From positions 1 to 30,472 of the forward strand of contig DJOC01000056.1 of NCBI GenBank assembly GCA_002439555.1: a stretch of DNA of 30,472 nt, given 5' to 3'. Positions 15,729 to 24,381 of this stretch are shown piece by piece. The notes beneath the pieces were generated by a model that ran no database searches, was not told where the DNA came from, and was given only the letters and a program-made list of their open reading frames with translations. How positions within the stretch are numbered: position 1 is the first letter of the stretch; each line of letters opens with the position of its first letter. The translations under genes were made by a program, and so were the position numbers. Origin of the DNA: Caryophanales bacterium UBA6448. Its GTDB lineage: Bacteria; Bacillota_I; Bacilli_A; RF39; UBA660.

Positions 15729-16622
15729 ATGAAAAAAAGTGCTATAATTAAAATCTTTTTCTCTATAATAATTTTGCTTGTAGTTTTCTTTTGTTTTAAG
15801 AGTGTAAAAGAGTTAAAAACATCTCAAAATAATACTCAAAATTTTGCCAATGTTTGTAAACAAAATGAATTATATGAAATTGATGAAAATTATACAAATT
15901 ATTGTAATGAAGTAATAAATTCATTAGAAGTTAAAATAGATTTTTTTACGTATTTATTTAACACTATAGTGTGGTATGTAAGATTTTTAAATCCTTGTGC
16001 TTTTTTAATAATTGGTATTCCAATAATAATATCCACTTGTTCACTTTTAAAAAATAAACTTATTATTAATTATTTACCACGTAAGAATTATAGTTCGTTT
16101 TTAAATTACTATTTCAAAAATGCTTATAAATTTTTGTTTATAATTCCTTTGATTGGGACTATTATAATTGTTATTGGTATTGTGTTTTTTACATTAGATC
16201 CTAGTTATAGTATTAAATATACAACTTCAATATGGAGTGGTTTTGAATTTAAACCTATATTATTTATTGTATTATATCTATTTAATTTATTATTGTATTC
16301 TATTTTTTATATGAATATTGCTTTAATTGTGTCCAGATATCAACACAAAGAATTTATTAGTATAATTATTTATATTTTATCAATCATTGGATTTGAGATT
16401 TTTTTAGAGACAATAGGAGTTCTATTTTGTAATAAAGTTATTAATAATTCTAGTTTAGCAGCAACACTTAATATTTTAAATTTATTCACCTTTAATACAT
16501 CTTATGGAATGGTAAATATGGTTTTATTTCCTTTGATATTATCATTGATTTCTATTTTGATTGTATTTTTAATTTATAAAAATAAGGAAAAATTAGTAAT
16601 TTCTTGTGAAAAAAATAATTAG
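15729..16622 (+). CDS. six-TM membrane protein, putative ABC-2-type permease
   Basis: I do not recognise a specific family. It has 297 residues with hydrophobic segments near 5-23, 85-107, 135-157, 175-200, 211-234 and 260-285, the topology of an ABC-2 export permease. A loop outside the membrane (24-78) contains C43 and C59, which could form a disulphide. The start has GAGGT five bases upstream. The gene lies nine bases before an ABC ATPase, so it is probably that transporter's permease. Substrate unknown; the secreted Cys-rich protein encoded 1.1 kb downstream is a candidate. Confidence 0.75.
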   Translation: MKKSAIIKIFFSIIILLVVFFCFKSVKELKTSQNNTQNFANVCKQNELYEIDENYTNYCNEVINSLEVKIDFFTYLFNTIVWYVRFLNPCAFLIIGIPIIISTCSLLKNKLIINYLPRKNYSSFLNYYFKNAYKFLFIIPLIGTIIIVIGIVFFTLDPSYSIKYTTSIWSGFEFKPILFIVLYLFNLLLYSIFYMNIALIVSRYQHKEFISIIIYILSIIGFEIFLETIGVLFCNKVINNSSLAATLNILNLFTFNTSYGMVNMVLFPLILSLISILIVFLIYKNKEKLVISCEKNN

Positions 16623-16631
16623 GGAGGTATA

Positions 16632-17258
16632 ATGAAGATAGTTTTAGAAAATGTTTGTAAATCATTTAATCATAATTTAGTTTTAGATAAAATTAATGTT
16701 ACTTTTGAAAGTGGTAAAATATACGGTTTAAATGGTAGAAATGGTAGTGGAAAAAGTGTACTTTTGAAATTGCTTTGTGGTATCTACAACGTTTCAGATG
16801 GAAGCATTTTATACGATGGAAAGCCTATAAAAGAGGCTATTATTGCTAATAAAGTAAGGGCACTTATAGAAAAACCATCATTTTTTCCTGATTTAACTGG
16901 ATTTGAAAATTTACAATTACTTGCTAAAATTCAAAATATTATTTCTGATGAAGATATTTTAAAAGCGATGGAAATTGTTAATTTATCTAGTGAAAAAGAC
17001 AAGAAATTTTCTAAATATTCTCTTGGTATGAAACAAAAATTAGGAATAGCACAAGTAATAATGGAAAATCCAGATGTTTTATTTCTTGATGAGCCCTTTA
17101 ATGGTGTTGACACAGTAAGTATAAAAAAAATAATCGATTTTTTAAAGATTTTGAAAAAAGAAGGAAAATTAATTATAATTTCTTCTCATATATCGGAAGA
17201 TTTAAAATTGGCTGATGAAATATACAATTTTGATAATTTCAAAATTAAAAAGGTATAA
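16632..17258 (+). CDS. ABC transporter ATP-binding protein
   Basis: The ATPase of an exporter-type ABC system of the BcrA/lantibiotic-immunity style. It has 208 residues. Walker A is GRNGSGKS (35-42), the signature YSLGMKQ (129-135), Walker B VLFLDE (149-154) and the H-loop histidine H186 in ISSHIS. The Q-loop region reads LIEKPSFFPDLTGFENL, as in many bacteriocin-related ATPases. GGAGG lies before the ATG. It starts nine bases after the permease-like gene and ends two bases before the next membrane gene, so it is a tight operon. Confidence 0.9.
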   Translation: MKIVLENVCKSFNHNLVLDKINVTFESGKIYGLNGRNGSGKSVLLKLLCGIYNVSDGSILYDGKPIKEAIIANKVRALIEKPSFFPDLTGFENLQLLAKIQNIISDEDILKAMEIVNLSSEKDKKFSKYSLGMKQKLGIAQVIMENPDVLFLDEPFNGVDTVSIKKIIDFLKILKKEGKLIIISSHISEDLKLADEIYNFDNFKIKKV

Positions 17259-17260
17259 AA

Positions 17261-17746
17261 ATGAAATATAATTTGGCAGTGTTTAGAAAATTATTTAAGT
17301 TAAAATATTATAGGTTGTTTTTATTATTTTTCCTTTTCTTTACAATGGTAATTATAGTTGACTATTTAAGTTTTCCATCAGAAAATACAATTAATGATAT
17401 AATTTTAGGTGTTTATAATAAAAACTTTAATTTTTTACATATTTTATGGTTTGCATATCAAATATCTACCTATATTTTAATTTTTTATACATTTCTTAAT
17501 TATGAAATAGATAATTCATACGAATTCACATTTTTGAGATGTAAAAAATCGCAGTTATTAAGGAAGAAAAATATTTTTTTAATAATATTTATCTTAATAT
17601 CTAGAAGCATAATATATTTAATTGTTTTTACAATATTTTACAAATTCTCAGTTTTTTCTATCAAGTTTTTTATAGTTAATGTTTTATATTATATTTTTTT
17701 ACTGTTTTTAGTTAATGATGTAGTGTTAGTAAGTTTTAATAAATAG
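17261..17746 (+). CDS. small hydrophobic membrane protein of the ABC module
   Basis: Not recognised. It has 161 residues with hydrophobic segments near 18-36, 58-80, 105-125 and 135-157 and a basic N-terminus, so about four membrane spans. It is too short to be a full permease; it may be a half permease or an accessory subunit. Its ATG follows the ATPase stop by two bases. Confidence 0.65.
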   Translation: MKYNLAVFRKLFKLKYYRLFLLFFLFFTMVIIVDYLSFPSENTINDIILGVYNKNFNFLHILWFAYQISTYILIFYTFLNYEIDNSYEFTFLRCKKSQLLRKKNIFLIIFILISRSIIYLIVFTIFYKFSVFSIKFFIVNVLYYIFLLFLVNDVVLVSFNK

Positions 17747-17760
17747 AAAGGAGGAATTAT

Positions 17761-18162
17761 ATGAAGAAAGGTTATTTAACACTTATATTACTTGTTTTAT
17801 TACTTAATATCAATTATGTTTCTGCCATAATCAGTGGTACCGGTATTTGTGTTGGAAATATAAAATATGCTAAACTTGGACAAGTAGCAAGCGGAAGTAA
17901 GACAAATTGGAATAAACAAACAATTTTTTTAGAAAGAGCATCAACAAGTATGACTAATCCGTGTCCAAAATGTCAAATAGGTTTTAAACTTAAAGATAGT
18001 GATAAAATTTTTTATTCTGGAAGAGCAGTTGTAATGGGAGAAACAGATACTTTTCCTTGTACTGATGGCTGTTTAAAACCTGGTAATTATCAATTATATG
18101 CTTTAAGAGCAGACTTTACCTTACTTGATACCGAGGCTGATTTCGTTTGGACATTTAACTAA
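17761..18162 (+). CDS. secreted cysteine-rich protein of unknown function
   Basis: Not recognised. It has 133 residues with a clear Sec signal peptide: MKKGY, a Leu-rich core (6-16) and a likely cleavage after A22 (VSA). The mature part of about 110 residues has five cysteines, C30, C68, C71, C100 and C104, the last four as CxxC and CxxxC pairs. It carries the best ribosome site of the module (AAAGGAGG, six bases before ATG), which suggests high expression. As the last gene of an operon with an ABC exporter, it could be a bacteriocin-like product or an exported stress/adhesion protein. A lactococcin-972-like origin was considered but the sequence match is not convincing. Confidence 0.7.
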   Translation: MKKGYLTLILLVLLLNINYVSAIISGTGICVGNIKYAKLGQVASGSKTNWNKQTIFLERASTSMTNPCPKCQIGFKLKDSDKIFYSGRAVVMGETDTFPCTDGCLKPGNYQLYALRADFTLLDTEADFVWTFN

Positions 18163-18217
18163 TAACAAAAATTTTTTTCTTACTAACACCACTATATTAC
18201 TTTTTATTATAGGTAGT

Positions 18218-18260
18218 GGAGAAACTATGCAATAATATCATAGTTTTCCTTTTTATTTTT
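18218..18260 (+). terminator. terminator after the ABC/secreted-protein module
   Basis: AAACTATG (18222-18229) pairs with CATAGTTT (18239-18246), extended by GGA/TCC with one bulged base, followed by T-rich sequence. A competing hairpin, CCACTA (18189-18194) with TAGTGG (18214-18219), overlaps its left arm. Confidence 0.75.
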
Positions 18261-18271
18261 CATTTTTTAAC

Positions 18272-18300
18272 TTGAAAAAACTTATAAGATATATTATGAT
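18272..18300 (+). promoter_or_regulatory. parB promoter
   Basis: TTGAAA (18272-18277), a 17-base spacer and TATGAT (18295-18300), 26 bases before the chosen parB ATG. It overlaps in-frame upstream ATGs, which argues against those as starts. Confidence 0.7.
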
Positions 18301-18325
18301 ATATATAGTAGAAGAAGGGGCCAAT

Positions 18326-19207
18326 ATGAATTTTGATGCTAATGTTTTAAATGTTGCTGTAGAAGATATAATTCCTAATCGATTTCAACCACGATTAGTT
18401 TTTGATGATGCATCATTAAAAGATTTAGCAGATTCTATAAAGGCTCACGGAATAATTCAACCATTGGTTTTGAGAAGATTAGGCGAAAAATATGAAATAA
18501 TTGCAGGCGAAAGAAGATATAGGGCTGCAATGTTAGCGGGACTTTCTAGTGTTCCCGCAGTTATTGCCAAAATAGATGATAAAAGTGCCCAAGAAGTAGC
18601 AATTAGTGAAAATGTTCAAAGAAAAGAATTAAACCCAATTGAGGAAGCAAAATCATACCAAGCATTATTAAATGAAGGTTTTATGTCTAAAGATGTTTTT
18701 GCTAAAAAATTAGGTATACCTGTATCAGTTTTAGAGGCAAAACTTAAATTATTATATATGCCACAGGAAGTGCAAGATGCTATTTTAGCGGGTAAAATAT
18801 CTGAAAGACACGCAAAAACATTAATGAAAATAAAAGAAAGTAGCGACCAAGTAAAGTGGCTACATGAAATTATAGATAAAAGGTTAAATGTTAAAGAGTT
18901 AGAAAATGAAATTGCTAAAGAATATGGTGATTTAAATACTTCATTTAACATTGATATTGATAAATTAAAAAGTACTTCAACTGATATTAATGTACCGCTT
19001 ATACAGCCAATAAATCCTGTATCAAGCACAAATGTAGGTCCAATTAATTTAGGCGAAAAAAGACAAAATAAGTTCTTTAATGACCTTGAGGATGAACAGG
19101 CTAATATGAGTACTGATGAAACTGCTAATCCATTTCAAAATTCTTATATGAGTTTTGAAAGTGATAAGGAAAGTATAGATAGTTTAGATTTCTTACCTCC
19201 GAACTAA
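18326..19207 (+). CDS. parB: chromosome partitioning protein ParB
   Basis: A CTP-dependent clamp that loads at parS and organises the origin region. From ATG 18326 (AAGGGG five bases upstream, promoter just before) it has 293 residues. The CTPase/ParB domain carries IIAGERRYRAA (58-68, GERR motif) and ENVQRKELNPIEEA (95-108). A helix-turn-helix follows (SKDVFAKKLGIPVSVLEAKL, 121-140). The exact parS sites at 34 and 255 show it is Spo0J/ParB-like rather than Noc. No parA/soj lies next to it. The tail after about residue 200 is acidic and low in structure and does not resemble the usual Lys-rich C-terminal dimerisation domain. Its stop overlaps the stop of the convergent PBP gene. Confidence 0.92.
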   Translation: MNFDANVLNVAVEDIIPNRFQPRLVFDDASLKDLADSIKAHGIIQPLVLRRLGEKYEIIAGERRYRAAMLAGLSSVPAVIAKIDDKSAQEVAISENVQRKELNPIEEAKSYQALLNEGFMSKDVFAKKLGIPVSVLEAKLKLLYMPQEVQDAILAGKISERHAKTLMKIKESSDQVKWLHEIIDKRLNVKELENEIAKEYGDLNTSFNIDIDKLKSTSTDINVPLIQPINPVSSTNVGPINLGEKRQNKFFNDLEDEQANMSTDETANPFQNSYMSFESDKESIDSLDFLPPN

Positions 19208-21138
19208 CTATCTTTTTTTGTATCTATATAATATGGCTCACTACCTTTTAAATAGTAGAAAATAGCCATATTTTTTTTATCATTTGTCGCCTGTCCACTA
19301 ATGGCATTTAAAGGAAGTCCTACAACATTTTCAGGCATTTCATACCAGTTATTTGTACTATCTTTTTGAATATAGGAAACTGTATTTGCCCAAACATTTT
19401 TAACTTCGCCACCAAGTTTTAATTCAATATTGGAGTTATCATCATAGCCAGCCCAAGTCATCATTAAAATATTTTTATTATAGCCAACAGCCCAATAATC
19501 TGTGTCCGTTGTTCCCGTTTTAAAGGCATATTTTTGATTTAATTTTTCTGCTATATTTAATGCCGTAGGGTAATTATAATCTATAAATGATGAATTTGTA
19601 GTACTTGTAAGAAGTTCATTTAAAATATAAACATAATTTGGATTTAATACTAAATTATTAGTTGGTTCGTGAGAATAAATAACATTTCCATCTTTATCAA
19701 GTATTTTTTCGATAAAATATAAGTCTTTTTTATAACCTAGTGAGGCAAAAGTTGTATAAGCATTAGCAAAGTCTAGCATATTTAATTCACTAGTACCTAA
19801 TGCAAGTGAAACCACGTTTTTTAATTTTTCTTTTATACCACATTTTTTAGCGGTGTTTATTAAAGTGTCCACACCTAGAAAGATGTTGGTTTTAACAGCA
19901 TAAATATTATCTGAATAAGCAAGCGCGGCAGCCATTGTTATTTCTTTATTACCATATAAATTACCATAATTTTTGGGTGCATAGGTTTTTCCATCACTTA
20001 AATTAAAAGTTGTATATTGACTTAAAAAAGTTGATGATGATGTCATTCCATTTTCTAAAGCACCATAATATAAAATTGGTTTCATTGTTGAACCTACTTG
20101 TCTTTTTGCACTTAATGCACGATTATATTCACTTTTTTTAAAATTTCTACCTCCAGAAAGAGCGAGAACTTTTCCAGTACTAGGATCAACAATAATCGAA
20201 GCCATTTCAATTTTTTCATCCTTTATATTATTAAGGAGTTCTTCTTCCATCTTTTTTTGATAATCAAGATTTAAATTAGTATAAATTTTATATTTACCAC
20301 TGTTAATCATTTTATCATCAAAACCAAGTTTATTTTTTAATTCATAGTATACTGCATCTTCATAATAATCAAGCATCTGCAAGTTATTATCATTTTTTAT
20401 ACCATAGATTTCAATTTTATTTTTAAATAAGTTATTATATTTTTCACTAGATAATAGGCCATTATTTACCATTGTTAGGGCGACGACCTTGGCTCTTTGA
20501 ATACTTTTATCATAATTTGATACAGGGTTATAATGACTTGGGCTTTTAGGAATTCCAGCTAAAATAAGTGATTCCTCTAAAGTTAAATCTTTTGGTTTTT
20601 TATTAAAATAGTATGCCGATGCTGAAGCTATTCCATAATTACCTAAACCAAAATTAATCGTATTTAAATAGGCCTCCAAGATTTCGTCTTTATCATAATG
20701 AACCTCTAGATTAAGTGTCATTAAAGCTTCTTTGATTTTTCTATCCCAGGTTTTATCAAAATCAAGATAAGCATTTTTAATATATTGTTGAGAAATTGTA
20801 CTGCCACCCTCAACAATTTTGTTACTTTTCAAATTATTAAACATTGCTTTTATAATTCTTAAATAATCAAATCCGTTATGAACATAAAAATTTTTATCTT
20901 CTACAGAAACTACAGCATCTTTTAAATTTTGGGATATTTCATTAATGTTTGTCCACCTATTATTTCTATTCCCTTCATAGAAAACATTTTCATCTATATC
21001 ATATAATTCATAAGTATGATAGGAATTTAACTGAAGTTTTGGAGAAAAGTATGAATAAGAATATAGCCCAATTATTATAATAATTATTGATAAAAAAGAA
21101 AATAAAAAGATTTTATATAGTAAATTTAATATGCGCAA
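19204..21138 (-). CDS. class A penicillin-binding protein (bifunctional PBP1A-like)
   Basis: Polymerises glycan strands and cross-links peptides in the cell wall. It has 644 residues. After a membrane anchor (11-30), the glycosyltransferase (GT51) domain has the catalytic glutamate E80 in VEDKNFYVHNGFD and GGSTISQQ (111-118). The transpeptidase domain has STMK with nucleophile S350, SDN (409-411) and KTG (540-542). All three active-site motifs are intact. The start codon is TTG, supported by AAGGGTGA six bases upstream. It is the only minus-strand gene on the right arm until 26.2 kb, so it is transcribed against the replication fork. It converges on parB with a four-base overlap and no terminator between. 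Confidence 0.94.
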   Translation of the reverse strand: MRILNLLYKIFLFSFLSIIIIIIGLYSYSYFSPKLQLNSYHTYELYDIDENVFYEGNRNNRWTNINEISQNLKDAVVSVEDKNFYVHNGFDYLRIIKAMFNNLKSNKIVEGGSTISQQYIKNAYLDFDKTWDRKIKEALMTLNLEVHYDKDEILEAYLNTINFGLGNYGIASASAYYFNKKPKDLTLEESLILAGIPKSPSHYNPVSNYDKSIQRAKVVALTMVNNGLLSSEKYNNLFKNKIEIYGIKNDNNLQMLDYYEDAVYYELKNKLGFDDKMINSGKYKIYTNLNLDYQKKMEEELLNNIKDEKIEMASIIVDPSTGKVLALSGGRNFKKSEYNRALSAKRQVGSTMKPILYYGALENGMTSSSTFLSQYTTFNLSDGKTYAPKNYGNLYGNKEITMAAALAYSDNIYAVKTNIFLGVDTLINTAKKCGIKEKLKNVVSLALGTSELNMLDFANAYTTFASLGYKKDLYFIEKILDKDGNVIYSHEPTNNLVLNPNYVYILNELLTSTTNSSFIDYNYPTALNIAEKLNQKYAFKTGTTDTDYWAVGYNKNILMMTWAGYDDNSNIELKLGGEVKNVWANTVSYIQKDSTNNWYEMPENVVGLPLNAISGQATNDKKNMAIFYYLKGSEPYYIDTKKDS

Positions 21139-21204
21139 GTTTATTCACCCTTATTTAGTATCGTAAAAAAAATAAAAAATATGAGTGCATTTTTAGATAT
21201 AGTA

Positions 21205-21213
21205 TGCTATAAT
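21205..21213 (+). promoter_or_regulatory. argS promoter, extended -10
   Basis: TGCTATAAT: a perfect TATAAT (21208-21213) with an extended TG. The -35 (GTGCAT, 21185-21190) is poor. The leader to argS is only about 40 bases, too short for a T-box. Confidence 0.6.
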
Positions 21214-21254
21214 GTTGTAGAAAAAACGAGAAAGACCGGGAAAGGTGGTAAAAA

Positions 21255-22865
21255 ATGAAAGAAAAATTAATTAAATTAATTACTGATGCACTAAATACTT
21301 TAGGTATTTCAGAGGACAATATTTCACTAGAAATTCCTAAAAATAAAGAAAATGGTGATTATAGTACTAATGTTGCTTTAAAAAATGCTAAAAAAATTAA
21401 TAAAAGTCCAATGGAACTTGCAAATAGTCTTAAAGATTTAATAAGTAGTGACTTTATCGAAGAAGTTACAGTTGCTATGCCAGGGTTTATTAATTTTAAA
21501 TTAAAAAAAGATTACTTATATGAGAATTTAAATAGCGTATTAACTTTAGAAAGTGATTATGGAAGACAATCTTTTGGTAACAATGAAAAAGTTAATATTG
21601 AATTTGTTTCTGCAAACCCTACAGGAATACTTCATATGGGTAATGCAAGAGGAGGTGCTTATGGAGATTCTCTTGCTAGAATTATGTCTTTTTGTGGATA
21701 CGATGTTACAAAAGAATATTATTTAAATGATGCAGGTAATCAAATTAATAAATTAGCAAATTCAGTTTACAGTAGATATTTAACATTATGTGGCATCGAA
21801 AATGAATTTCCTGAAAATGGTTATCCTGGAAAAGAAATTTATGATATTGCTGAAAAATTATATAGTGAATATCAAGATAAATATGTAAATAATGACTTTG
21901 ATTTTATAAAAGAATTCTCTACAAAATATTTAACTGATATTATTTTTGAACATTTAAAAGAATATAGAATAAACTATGATGTAATAACTTCAGAGAAATC
22001 TATATATCAAAAATATAATTTTGATGATGTTATAAATAAAATGAGAGAAAATGGTTATATTTATGAAAAAGATGGTGCTATTTGGTTTAAAAGTAGTGCA
22101 ATCTATGATGATCAAGACCACGTTTTAATTAAAAGTGATGGTACAAATACTTATTTACTTCCAGACATTTTATATCACGAAGATAAAATTAAAAGAGGAT
22201 TTACTCAAATAATTGATGTACTTGGAACAGATCATCACGGTTATGTTGCAAGACTTAAGGGAGCAATTAAAGCACTTGGATTAAATGATAATTACATTGA
22301 TGTAAAACTTTTACAACTAGTAAGAATTATTCAAAATCACGAAGTTGTTACTATGCATAAAAGAACTGGTAAAGTTATTACTTTAAAAGATCTAATTGAT
22401 GATACATCAGTTAATGCTGTAAGATTTTACTTTTCTAAATATTCACTTGATACGCAAATGGATTTTGATATTGATTTAGCAAGATCTAGTTCAAATGATA
22501 ATCAAGTATATTATATTTGTTATGCTTATGCAAGAATATGTTCTATATTGAATAAATATAATAAAGAAGTTAGTAAATTAGATAACTATAATTACATAAC
22601 AGGTGAGATCGTGCAGAAATTACTTGCATTTATATATAAATTTCCTGATGTAGTTAAAAGTGCTGCGCTTAAAAAAACACCACATATACTAGCAAATTAT
22701 AGTTATGAACTAGCATCATTATTTCATAATTTTTATGAAACAAATAAGATTATTATTGATAATGATGAGCAAACTAAAGAGAATATCTGTTTAATAAAGG
22801 CAGTTAAAATTACTTTATTTAATGCTTTAAATTTAATAGGCGTAGTGCCAGAAGAGAGGATGTAA
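21255..22865 (+). CDS. argS: arginyl-tRNA synthetase
   Basis: Charges tRNA-Arg with arginine. It has 536 residues, class I. The N-terminal additional domain (1-85) is followed by the ATP-binding HIGH motif as GILHMGNARGGAYGDSLAR (124-142). The KMSKS loop is replaced by MHKRTGK (367-373), as in many ArgS. LGTDHHGYVARL (323-334) is a family block. The C-terminal anticodon-binding domain follows. AGGTGG lies upstream. The gene heads argS-rpoE-prfA-prmC, and the rpoE ATG begins one base after its stop. Confidence 0.95.
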   Translation: MKEKLIKLITDALNTLGISEDNISLEIPKNKENGDYSTNVALKNAKKINKSPMELANSLKDLISSDFIEEVTVAMPGFINFKLKKDYLYENLNSVLTLESDYGRQSFGNNEKVNIEFVSANPTGILHMGNARGGAYGDSLARIMSFCGYDVTKEYYLNDAGNQINKLANSVYSRYLTLCGIENEFPENGYPGKEIYDIAEKLYSEYQDKYVNNDFDFIKEFSTKYLTDIIFEHLKEYRINYDVITSEKSIYQKYNFDDVINKMRENGYIYEKDGAIWFKSSAIYDDQDHVLIKSDGTNTYLLPDILYHEDKIKRGFTQIIDVLGTDHHGYVARLKGAIKALGLNDNYIDVKLLQLVRIIQNHEVVTMHKRTGKVITLKDLIDDTSVNAVRFYFSKYSLDTQMDFDIDLARSSSNDNQVYYICYAYARICSILNKYNKEVSKLDNYNYITGEIVQKLLAFIYKFPDVVKSAALKKTPHILANYSYELASLFHNFYETNKIIIDNDEQTKENICLIKAVKITLFNALNLIGVVPEERM

Positions 22866-22866
22866 A

Positions 22867-23307
22867 ATGAAAAATTTAACAAATGAAGAAATTGAAAATT
22901 TAAGTTATGATGAACTTGCAAAAATGATACTTGAAAACAAAAAAGGTAAAATGAAAATAATTGATATTTTCAAGAAAATATGCGAATTAAAACATTTAAC
23001 AGATAAACAGTTCGAAGATAGAATAGCAGATTTCTATGAACTTATTTCTACGAATAAAGAATTTATAGTACTAGAAAAAGGATTTTGTGATTTAAGAATT
23101 AATCATACTCCAAAGGTAATAATAGATGATGAAGAATCTTCTGAAGAAGGTTTTGAAGATGAAGAAGAAAATAATGAAGATTTAGAGGATGAAGAAAATG
23201 ATGATATTTTCTATGATGGTTCCTCTGAAGAAGACGATGTTACAGAAACAGATGATGAACTTTCTGATTTTGTAGTAGTGGATGAAGACGAAGAAAATAA
23301 TATGTAA
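22867..23307 (+). CDS. rpoE: RNA polymerase delta subunit
   Basis: A Bacilli/Mollicutes-specific RNA polymerase subunit that speeds recycling of the enzyme and adjusts sensitivity to initiating NTP. It has 146 residues. The N-terminal HARE-HTH domain (about 10-78) includes KMKIIDIFKKICELKHL and FIVLEKGFCDLR. The tail (87-146) is strongly acidic and probably unstructured, as in B. subtilis delta. It begins one base after argS with a GAGAGG-type site inside it. Confidence 0.9.
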   Translation: MKNLTNEEIENLSYDELAKMILENKKGKMKIIDIFKKICELKHLTDKQFEDRIADFYELISTNKEFIVLEKGFCDLRINHTPKVIIDDEESSEEGFEDEEENNEDLEDEENDDIFYDGSSEEDDVTETDDELSDFVVVDEDEENNM

Positions 23308-23322
23308 AAAGAAGGTGAGAAT

Positions 23323-24381
23323 ATGATAGATAGATTAAATGCAATGCTTGAAAAGTATGATGAACTATCAAATAAATTAACTAGTGAAGAAGTATTAAAT
23401 AACTATGAATTATTAAAAAATATTTCTAAAGAAAAAAGTGATTTAGAGGAAACTGTTGATACTTATAAAGAGTATAAAAAAGTCCTTGAGGACATTGAAA
23501 ATACTAAAGAAATGCTTAATGATCCCGATTTAAAAGATATTGCTAGTGAAGAACTTACTTCTTTAGAAAATAGAAAAGAAGAGTTAAATAAAAAGTTAGA
23601 GATACTTTTAGTACCAAAGGATGAAAATGATGGTAAAGATGTAATTATGGAAATTCGTGGTGCCGCAGGTGGAGACGAAGCAAATATTTTTGCTGGAGAC
23701 CTATTTAGAATGTATTCTTACTATGCTGAAAAAAATGGTTGGAAAATCGAGGTTATACACTCTGTTGAGGGTACAAGTGGTGGCTTTTCTCAAATTGAAT
23801 ATATAGTTAAGGGTAAAGATGTTTATTCAAAACTAAAGTATGAAAGTGGTTCTCATAGAGTTCAAAGAGTTCCTGAAACTGAAAATCAAGGTAGAGTTCA
23901 TACTTCGACTGCTACAGTATTAGTTATGCCAAAATATGATAATGTAAGTATCAATATTAATGAAAATGATTTAAAAATAGATGTATATCATTCTTCAGGT
24001 GCCGGAGGACAAAGTGTAAACACAAGTAATTCTGCAGTAAGAATTACTCACGTTCCTACTGGTGTTGTTGTAACTTGTCAAGAGGAAAGAAGTCAGTTAA
24101 AAAACAAAGAAAGAGCAATGGAACTTTTAAAAATTAAGATTAATTCCGCTTTAGAGGATGAAAAAAATAGTAAGGAACAATCTGAAAGAAAAAGTAAAAT
24201 AGGTACTGGAGACCGTAGTGAAAAGATTAGAACATATAATTACCCACAAAATCGTGTTACAGACCATCGTATAAATTTTTCAATTATGGAACTTGATAGA
24301 GTAATGGATGGTTATTTAGACCCTGTTATCGAAGCCTTAATTAATGAAGATATGAGGTTAAAACTCGAAGGTTTAAAATAA
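23323..24381 (+). CDS. prfA: peptide chain release factor 1
   Basis: Recognises UAA and UAG and releases the peptide. It has 352 residues. The anticodon-mimic motif is PET (184-186, PxT type, so RF1 rather than the SPF of RF2). The GGQ catalytic motif lies at 228-230 in SSGAGGQSVNTSNSAVR. AAGGTGAG is upstream. prmC starts directly after the stop codon, fitting PrmC's job of methylating this GGQ glutamine. Confidence 0.96.
   Translation: MIDRLNAMLEKYDELSNKLTSEEVLNNYELLKNISKEKSDLEETVDTYKEYKKVLEDIENTKEMLNDPDLKDIASEELTSLENRKEELNKKLEILLVPKDENDGKDVIMEIRGAAGGDEANIFAGDLFRMYSYYAEKNGWKIEVIHSVEGTSGGFSQIEYIVKGKDVYSKLKYESGSHRVQRVPETENQGRVHTSTATVLVMPKYDNVSININENDLKIDVYHSSGAGGQSVNTSNSAVRITHVPTGVVVTCQEERSQLKNKERAMELLKIKINSALEDEKNSKEQSERKSKIGTGDRSEKIRTYNYPQNRVTDHRINFSIMELDRVMDGYLDPVIEALINEDMRLKLEGLK

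Noticed and set aside
18272..18325. Earlier in-frame ATG for parB
   Set aside because: It overlaps the -35/-10 promoter elements; ATG 18326 follows AAGGGG and matches family length.
18616..19029. Minus-strand frame of 137 codons inside parB
   Set aside because: It is a shadow of parB, whose domain motifs are unambiguous.
21214..21254. T-box leader for argS
   Set aside because: The leader is about 40 bases and has no T-box sequence or terminator hairpin.
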